From positions 248,001 through 312,000 of the forward strand of contig JAIYBW010000002.1 of the NCBI GenBank assembly GCA_027488375.1: a stretch of DNA of 64,000 nt, in the 5' to 3' direction. Under the pieces are notes generated by a model. That model did no database searches. It had not been told where the DNA came from and saw nothing but the letters and a program-made list of their open reading frames with translations. Within the stretch, counting starts at the first letter, position 1. Each line of letters begins with the position of its first letter. The translations under genes were made by a program, and so were the position numbers. The stretch is from Pseudomonadota bacterium. Its GTDB lineage: Bacteria > Bdellovibrionota > Bacteriovoracia > Bacteriovoracales > Bacteriovoracaceae. This document shows, in pieces, positions 58,905 through 64,000 of the stretch.

Positions 58905-60136
58905 TAGGCTGCTTCCTTATTTTTAAGAAGGTTCCATAGTTCCTGACGTCGCTCAGAATCATGTCGTCTCTGATTTTGTTCAGAGTTAAATTGCTTCTCT
59001 TGTCCGAATCCACCTCTTCCAGACTGGCCGCCGAAATCAAAATCATTCTTGGCCGTTTGATTAGGTGTTTCCACTTTAAGATCAGAAATATTTAAACCCG
59101 AACTCGTCAAATGAGAGAAAAGATCTTTTGAGTTTGCTTGGAAGAAATTTTTCCCATCAATTGAATGGGCACCGATATTAATAGCAATAGCATCTGAAGA
59201 CGCCATTTTATTCACAGTAATATCAATCATCCCAAGCTCATCATGATTCAATCTAAGATTTACAGTTGGTTCCTTGGCGGCTTTGGCCTGAACAATATAA
59301 TCCGTAATCTGAGTCATAATTTGGTTTGGATTATCAGTTTTGATTTGTGACATATCAAACGTTTTTGTCACAGCTTGAGTCTCGTTTAATTTTGGAGCTC
59401 CACCTAAATCGATTTGAGAATTGAGTATGAATTGCTGTGAATTCATACTTTGGGAAGATACACCTTTATCAAGGCTTCCTAGCTCATTAATGGTCTGTGT
59501 TGTTTTTAAATTATTCTCTAAAGCTGTTTTTTGAACTTGTCCTTTAACAGGAAGCCCATAAGCATTATTTTGTTGAAGAGCTTTCTTCGCTGCTAAATTT
59601 TTATGAGCAACGAAATCTTCCATGTTCATGAGCTGAGGATCAATCTCAGCCTTGGCCATATCAATGGCAGGATTTCTTCCAACCTGGCCCTGAGAAGACT
59701 TAAGCATCGCTTGAAGTAATTCAGGATTGGCAGGAGCAGCTCCCTCTTGATTCAAAGATTGGAGTAATACTTGATCAGGGGTTAACTCAACTGGAACAGC
59801 TGTTGTCTTAGGCTGAATAATATTATCTACGTCTTTAATAAGATTTGAGTCAAAAATTTTCGGAGCGAGATCGCCCTGTGGTGAAAGACCTTCAACAGGA
59901 ATCTGACCTTGAAGAAGTTGCCCCGAGGCATCCATCATCATTTCAGGATTTATTTTAGCTTCGCCTGCTGGCTTACCTTCTCCAGATACAGCTAAGCTTG
60001 CCTCAAGTTCATTGGCAAAATCTGATTCCTCGATTGAAGATTCGAGATTCAAAGACGATTTTTTATCCGCAACCTTTACAGGTGACTTCTGAGTCACTTT
60101 TGGTTCGATCGTTGTTGTCTTTACAGCCTCTAGCAT
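58904..60136 (-). CDS. fliK: Flagellar hook-length control protein FliK
   Basis: 410 residues. A long variable N-terminal part, then the conserved C-terminal domain (about 290-375): VNLRLNHDELGMIDITVNK and LFSHLTSSGLNISDLKV, which switch export specificity. The last residues (RRHDSERRQELWNLLKNK) are basic. First gene of its group; no clear sigma28 or sigma54 promoter is seen in 60137-60245. Confidence 0.88.
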   Translation of the reverse strand: MLEAVKTTTIEPKVTQKSPVKVADKKSSLNLESSIEESDFANELEASLAVSGEGKPAGEAKINPEMMMDASGQLLQGQIPVEGLSPQGDLAPKIFDSNLIKDVDNIIQPKTTAVPVELTPDQVLLQSLNQEGAAPANPELLQAMLKSSQGQVGRNPAIDMAKAEIDPQLMNMEDFVAHKNLAAKKALQQNNAYGLPVKGQVQKTALENNLKTTQTINELGSLDKGVSSQSMNSQQFILNSQIDLGGAPKLNETQAVTKTFDMSQIKTDNPNQIMTQITDYIVQAKAAKEPTVNLRLNHDELGMIDITVNKMASSDAIAINIGAHSIDGKNFFQANSKDLFSHLTSSGLNISDLKVETPNQTAKNDFDFGGQSGRGGFGQEKQFNSEQNQRRHDSERRQELWNLLKNKEAA

Positions 60137-60317
60137 TAATAATCCTTAGTGGTCCTACGGATCATTGTCCCATAACTTGCCCACAAAAATGAAGCCGGGC
60201 AGAAAATGCCAAAAACTTTAATTTTATTTTATCAGGAGGCAAAATTTGCCGTTTTTTAGCTCAACTGGAGCAGGACAAAGCGAATCTCAATTGATAGCGT
60301 TTAGAAAAGGATACTTT

Positions 60318-61073
60318 GTGAATATAAAAAATATGTTTTTCTTCTTGCTCTTAATTGGCCCTCAAACGTCTTTTTCTCTCTCAAAAGACCTCAACCTACT
60401 GGATCGAAAATACCAATGGAAAGCTCAAATAAAATGCTTAAAAGAGCAATATGGATCAGATCCACTTTACCCTCAACGTCCAGTCGTAAAATTTAAAGAG
60501 TGTCCGGACAAAACCATTAGTCACATCCAGCCCCCTTCTAGAGGCCTCAATGGTTGGGAAGGTTATTGCGGTCAGACGGCCACATCAAATTTAGCGAGCA
60601 TGGTATGCGAGCGCCATCTTTTACCAAAATCTAATGATCAATATGGTAAAGACATCACACCAGGGCAGCACTCTTCGACTCAAAAAAGATCTCTCAAAAA
60701 GATTTTTTCGGAACATGCACCTTCAAATTCTTGTCCTGAAGTCATCTGGAAAGTAAAAAAAACCTGGCAGCCTAAAAAGTTTATTCAAACTCTTAAAGAT
60801 TCACTCTTTCACAATCATGTACAAGTTCGTCGCTACAGAAGCGAAGAGAACTTTGTCTTGATCACACCCGTTCCTGTTTTGATCAATAGTGGTGGATTAA
60901 ATTATCACTGGGTCACGATTGTTGATATGCCAGAAAATTCTCAAGACTTATATGGATGTGATGCTGTGATGAATACCTGGGGGGAGCAAAGGGTTTTAAC
61001 TTGTGAGAAGCTTGCTCAATATGCAAATCACACGGGGCCTGGCGAAAGAGTTCTTATCACCTTCGATTTATAG
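60318..61073 (+). CDS. Exported papain-fold/C39-like protein inside the flagellar cluster
   Basis: 251 residues from GTG 60318, with AAAGGA 6-7 nt before it; a TTG start at 60246 lies before that ribosome site. After a signal-type helix (NMFFFLLLIGPQTSFS), motifs appear in order: nucleophile Cys in GYCGQTATSNLASM, His in NYHWVTIVDMP and Asn in AVMNTWGEQ. This fits a C39-like or related cysteine peptidase. It is oriented opposite to the flagellar genes on both sides. The substrate is unknown. Confidence 0.75.
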   Translation: MNIKNMFFFLLLIGPQTSFSLSKDLNLLDRKYQWKAQIKCLKEQYGSDPLYPQRPVVKFKECPDKTISHIQPPSRGLNGWEGYCGQTATSNLASMVCERHLLPKSNDQYGKDITPGQHSSTQKRSLKKIFSEHAPSNSCPEVIWKVKKTWQPKKFIQTLKDSLFHNHVQVRRYRSEENFVLITPVPVLINSGGLNYHWVTIVDMPENSQDLYGCDAVMNTWGEQRVLTCEKLAQYANHTGPGERVLITFDL

Positions 61074-61077
61074 GGAA

Positions 61078-61605
61078 CTATTTCTTCATCTGAAGATATT
61101 GTTTTTGTAATTTGGCCGAAACTTCTTTATCCATGAAATTGAAAATCTTGGATGCTTTCTTCGGATCAATCATTTGGAGAATCTGAACGGCAATTTCAGA
61201 GTCTTGAACTGATAGCACAGAGGCAGCTTTATCTGGCTTCATATTTGAGATCATTTCAACAACTTGATTGATTCTTGATTTAGAATCTTCGTTGATTTTT
61301 TCAACACAACCAATGAAGTTTTTTTGTTTTTCAGAAAGTTCAGCATATCGTTTTGCAATCTCGGCCTCTGATACTTTAATCGAATCTTGCTGTTTAACAA
61401 GATCAAGTTCTTTAAGGCGTAACTTTTCTTCTTTATCGAGCAATTCTTTGGTGAGATCAGAGACGGATTTATTTTTAATTGTTTCTACTTTGGCTTTTAC
61501 TTCCTCAGTGACTTTTTTTACAAACTCTTCTTCTGTATAGGTCTTCTTAGGAGCCTGCGCGTTTGCAGCAGTTACAAAAATAAAAACAAAAATAAACAAT
61601 TTCAT
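61078..61605 (-). CDS. MotE-like flagellar protein
   Basis: 175 residues from ATG 61605, one nt after the fliJ stop with AAGG upstream. Signal or anchor segment (MKLFIFVFIFVTAANAQ), a long coiled coil (about 40-105), and an MgtE-N/FliG-M-like helical end (ISNMKPDKAASVLSVQDSEI, IDPKKASKIFNFMDKEVSA). This plan and its place beside fliJ fit the MotE family, a periplasmic stator-associated chaperone. The assignment is by similarity. Confidence 0.78.
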   Translation of the reverse strand: MKLFIFVFIFVTAANAQAPKKTYTEEEFVKKVTEEVKAKVETIKNKSVSDLTKELLDKEEKLRLKELDLVKQQDSIKVSEAEIAKRYAELSEKQKNFIGCVEKINEDSKSRINQVVEMISNMKPDKAASVLSVQDSEIAVQILQMIDPKKASKIFNFMDKEVSAKLQKQYLQMKK

Positions 61606-61606
61606 A

Positions 61607-62059
61607 TTAAACCTTACGCTCATTGAACTGAAGCCAGTTTTGGGTTTGCTCTTCAACTTTCTGATCAATTTCTTTATTAAGAGCTTTCTTATATTGGTCA
61701 AAATCTTTTTCTTTCAAGTTCTCTAGGACTTTCAATTCTCCCCTCAATATGGCGAGTTCTTTTTTCTTTAGATCAATCAGTCCTTCTTGTTCTTTTTTAT
61801 CTCGATGAAGAAGTTCTATGTTTTTTTCCTTCGCAGCAATCAGCATAGGAAAAGCTTGAACCTGATCCCCTCTGACACCATTCTGTAAGGAAGCTTCTTG
61901 TATTTTATAATAGTTTTGAATTTCGCTTGTATCGTGTTTAATCTGATCTTCAATTCTACTTAAGAAACTAATTAGCTTTCCAAGCTCCATTCGGCAATTT
62001 TCTTCTTTAAGTTTTCTCAGTTTTAAAACGGGATCAAGTTTAAAAAGATACTTTTTCAT
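61607..62059 (-). CDS. fliJ: Flagellar export protein FliJ
   Basis: 150 residues, all helical, with the FliJ-like N-terminus YLFKLDPVLKLRKLKEENCR and a coiled coil to the end (ENLKEKDFDQYKKALNKEID). It binds the export ATPase and chaperones. It lies 2 nt after fliI. Confidence 0.86.
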   Translation of the reverse strand: MKKYLFKLDPVLKLRKLKEENCRMELGKLISFLSRIEDQIKHDTSEIQNYYKIQEASLQNGVRGDQVQAFPMLIAAKEKNIELLHRDKKEQEGLIDLKKKELAILRGELKVLENLKEKDFDQYKKALNKEIDQKVEEQTQNWLQFNERKV

Positions 62060-62061
62060 AA

Positions 62062-63414
62062 TTACCTAAAGCTTGGATCCACAGAGGATTCAGCTTTTCT
62101 AGCAATCTCAATCATTCGATCAAAAAGCTGATCAATCGTGAAAGATTCTTCAATCTGCTGGCGAAGGAGATTAATCAAATCATCATAAATGGAAATCGCC
62201 TTATCCACTTTAGGGTTAGAACCGCGGGCATAGGCCCCAACGGTAATAAGGTCTTCAGATTCTTTATAGGCGGCCAAAAGATCACGTAAGTGACTCGCCA
62301 CAATTTTATGTTCTTTTCTTGCAACTTTAGTCATCACCCGCGAAATCGAAGCGAGTACATCGATCGCTGGAAAATGGTTTCTGGCGGCCAATTGTCTTGA
62401 GAGGACGATGTGACCATCAGAGATACCTCGAACGGCATCCGCAATTGGTTCATCCATATCTCCCCCTTCAACAAGGACAGTATAGATTCCAGTAATCGTA
62501 CCGGCACCACGTTTTGTTCCGGCCCGTTCCATCAGTTTTGGTAATTTTGCAAAAACACTTGGAGTGTACCCCTTTTGTCCTGGAGGCTCACCTGTTGAAA
62601 GGGCAATCTCTCGGTTGGCCATAGCAAAACGAGTGATAGAATCCATCATTAAAAGAACATCTTGTCCTTGATCACGAAAAAATTCTGCAATAGTGGTAGC
62701 CGTATAAGCTGCTTTCATACGAATAAGGGCCGAAGTATCTGATGTGGCAACAACAACAACAGATCTTTTAAGGCCTTCTTCACCTAGATCGGATTGAATA
62801 AATTCTAAAACCTCACGTCCCCGCTCTCCGATGAGGGCGATAACGTTAATATCTGCATTAGTGTTCCTAGAAATCATCCCCATGAGTACAGACTTTCCTA
62901 CGCCTGAACCCGCCATAATCGCCAAACGCTGACCTTTACCAGCTGTGATGAAACAATTTATGGAATTGATCCCAGTATCGAGGGGCTCTCGAATAGGTGG
63001 ACGATCAAGAGGATTTAAAGGTGTACCAAAAATAGAACGTTTCTCATAAGGTCCTTCAATTGGCCCTTTGTTATCGATCGGATTACCTTGAAAATCAATC
63101 ACCCTTCCTAACATATTGGGAGAGATGCGAACTTCAGTCACAATATCTTTAAGATGAATTTTAGTTTCTGAATTAATTCCGGAAATTTCATTATAGGGCA
63201 TCACCATGCAATGAGAACCTTGAATCGCAACAACTTCGCCTAATGAACGCTCACCATTTTCAGCTATAAATTCAACATTACTACCAAGGACGGCGCGAGG
63301 GACTGTTGCTTCATAAACCATCCCACGTGATGATACGATTTTACCTATTTTCTCATAGGGAATTTTGTTCTCAATGTGCCGTAAGATTTGAGTAAGATTA
63401 AGATTCTCACTCAT
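62062..63414 (-). CDS. fliI: Flagellum-specific export ATPase FliI
   Basis: 450 residues. Walker A A-G-S-G-V-G-K-S (about residue 170), GERGREVLEFI, Walker B VLLMMDSITRFAMA and the C-terminal GSNPKVDKAISIYDDL. Drives unfolding at the flagellar export gate. ATG overlaps the fliH stop by 8 nt. Confidence 0.97.
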   Translation of the reverse strand: MSENLNLTQILRHIENKIPYEKIGKIVSSRGMVYEATVPRAVLGSNVEFIAENGERSLGEVVAIQGSHCMVMPYNEISGINSETKIHLKDIVTEVRISPNMLGRVIDFQGNPIDNKGPIEGPYEKRSIFGTPLNPLDRPPIREPLDTGINSINCFITAGKGQRLAIMAGSGVGKSVLMGMISRNTNADINVIALIGERGREVLEFIQSDLGEEGLKRSVVVVATSDTSALIRMKAAYTATTIAEFFRDQGQDVLLMMDSITRFAMANREIALSTGEPPGQKGYTPSVFAKLPKLMERAGTKRGAGTITGIYTVLVEGGDMDEPIADAVRGISDGHIVLSRQLAARNHFPAIDVLASISRVMTKVARKEHKIVASHLRDLLAAYKESEDLITVGAYARGSNPKVDKAISIYDDLINLLRQQIEESFTIDQLFDRMIEIARKAESSVDPSFR

Positions 63415-64000
63415 GCTTTAAAACCTGCTCAAAAATTTTATCAATGTTTTGAAAAACGCCTTCCATCGAACCATCAATAAGACCGTTTTCAGACTCTAAA
63501 ATAATTCCAGGATGATTAATTTCAGGTACGATTTCAATTCTTATATTGGACAATTGACCAAGCTTTGCCTCAACCATCTGAACAACTTCTGGCATTTGTG
63601 AGAAGTTATTTCTTCCCACTTTTATGATAAGATTTTTTCGCACATTAAGCTCAAGAAGTAACTTTTCTAATAGATTCACGAGATAAGTTTTTTCATCAAT
63701 TTCTTTAAGAATGATCCATTTTGTGAATCGCTTTACGAATTCATAAATGTCATGACGATTATGATCGACAATATTTGAAAATTGAGAATTAAGTCCAGAA
63801 ATTGTCTCAGAGAAGTCATCAATTTTTTGACTTAATTGCTGCTGAAACTCAGCGAGAGCTTCAGTCTTTCCTTCTTCACGTCCCTTCTCAAGTCCTTCCT
63901 GATAAGCTTCATCAAAGGCTGATTGAAGTCTATTTTGAACTTCTTGCTGAACTCTTGATTCAAAATCATTATGCTCTTGCTGAGAAAGACCTCGTGATTC
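63407..64000 (-). CDS. fliH: Flagellar assembly protein FliH (5' end beyond window)
   Basis: The frame stays open from the stop at 63407 to the right edge, so the N-terminus is missing. The visible protein (about 197 residues) has the FliH-type acidic helix with glycine spacing A-Y-Q-E-G-L-E-K-G-R-E-E-G-K, then IDDFSETISGLNSQF, and the C-terminal domain IILKEIDEKTYLVNLLEKLL with the V/E motif. It inhibits FliI. The internal GTG at 63679 is not the true start. Confidence 0.9.
   Translation of the reverse strand, partial: ESRGLSQQEHNDFESRVQQEVQNRLQSAFDEAYQEGLEKGREEGKTEALAEFQQQLSQKIDDFSETISGLNSQFSNIVDHNRHDIYEFVKRFTKWIILKEIDEKTYLVNLLEKLLLELNVRKNLIIKVGRNNFSQMPEVVQMVEAKLGQLSNIRIEIVPEINHPGIILESENGLIDGSMEGVFQNIDKIFEQVLKHE

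Noticed and set aside
60137..60245. Sigma28 (TAAAGTTT...) or sigma54 promoter for fliK
   Set aside because: A TAAAGTTT is present on the minus strand, but the -10 half and spacing do not fit; GG/GC spacing is wrong for sigma54.
63407..63679. 90-residue FliH fragment starting at GTG 63679
   Set aside because: The frame is open to the window edge with typical FliH sequence upstream, so this is an internal codon.
1..64000. tRNA, rRNA, transposase, integrase or prophage genes
   Set aside because: None seen; no gene shows the signatures, and intergenic regions are short.

Overview
The window is bacterial, AT-rich and almost fully coding. It reads as a chromosomal segment of a flagellated Gram-negative bacterium. 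The best guess is a Bdellovibrionota/Bacteriovorax-type organism. That is inference from four things: polar-flagellum type gene order, a MinD-like ATPase next to a J-domain/HTH protein, a histone-H1-like protein, and an unusual number of secreted hydrolases and papain-fold proteins of the kind predators carry. I see no rRNA, tRNA, CRISPR array, IS element or prophage.

Layout. (1) 1-8706: a persulfide/sulfide-response island. A leftward operon (rhodanese-DUF2892 protein, TolC, RND pump, BigR/SqrR-type ArsR repressor, OsmC, DUF2892 protein, 4-TM protein, lipoprotein-type methyltransferase) and a rightward operon (two membrane-tethered or exported rhodaneses, YeiH-type exporter) diverge from one 83-bp control region. 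That region holds two overlapping promoters and an ATTC-N8-GAAT operator. (2) 8.7-22.1 kb: mostly exported proteins (protein-glutaminase-like, penicillin-acylase-like, PLA2-like, EEP nuclease, C1-like protease) mixed with housekeeping genes (aminotransferase, HIT, 2OG oxygenase, MATE, deformylase, HPF-like). (3) 22.2-32.2 kb: leuS, then a rightward run: MinD-like ATPase, degenerate J-domain/HTH protein, rluD, pgeF, VKOR-DsbA fusion, TatD, sorbosone-dehydrogenase-like. (4) 35.2-38.6 kb: gap-pgk-tpiA-secG. (5) 38.7-49.2 kb: HD-GYP, ssb, a TadG-like protein, a bipolar H1-like protein, glutaredoxin, HD phosphohydrolase, a rhodanese-like protein without its active-site Cys, and MarR. (6) 49.3-55.7 kb: the elongasome operon mreC-mreD-mrdA-rodA without mreB, divergent from a PpiD-like chaperone and a ferredoxin. 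(7) 56.1-64 kb: leftward flagellar genes fliH-fliI-fliJ-motE-like and fliK-flgD-TIGR02530-flgE, split by one opposite-strand secreted cysteine-protease-like gene.

The most interesting unit is the persulfide island. Its regulator has the two cysteines exactly 66 residues apart, as I recall for SqrR/BigR. The operator overlaps the -10 of one promoter and lies in the spacer of the other. The operon couples an efflux pump without an adaptor gene and an apparently exported methyltransferase to sulfur-handling proteins. A second recurring feature is that several convergent gene pairs have their overlapping stop codons in the loop of a perfect hairpin. Positions were read by eye and fine sites could be off by a base.
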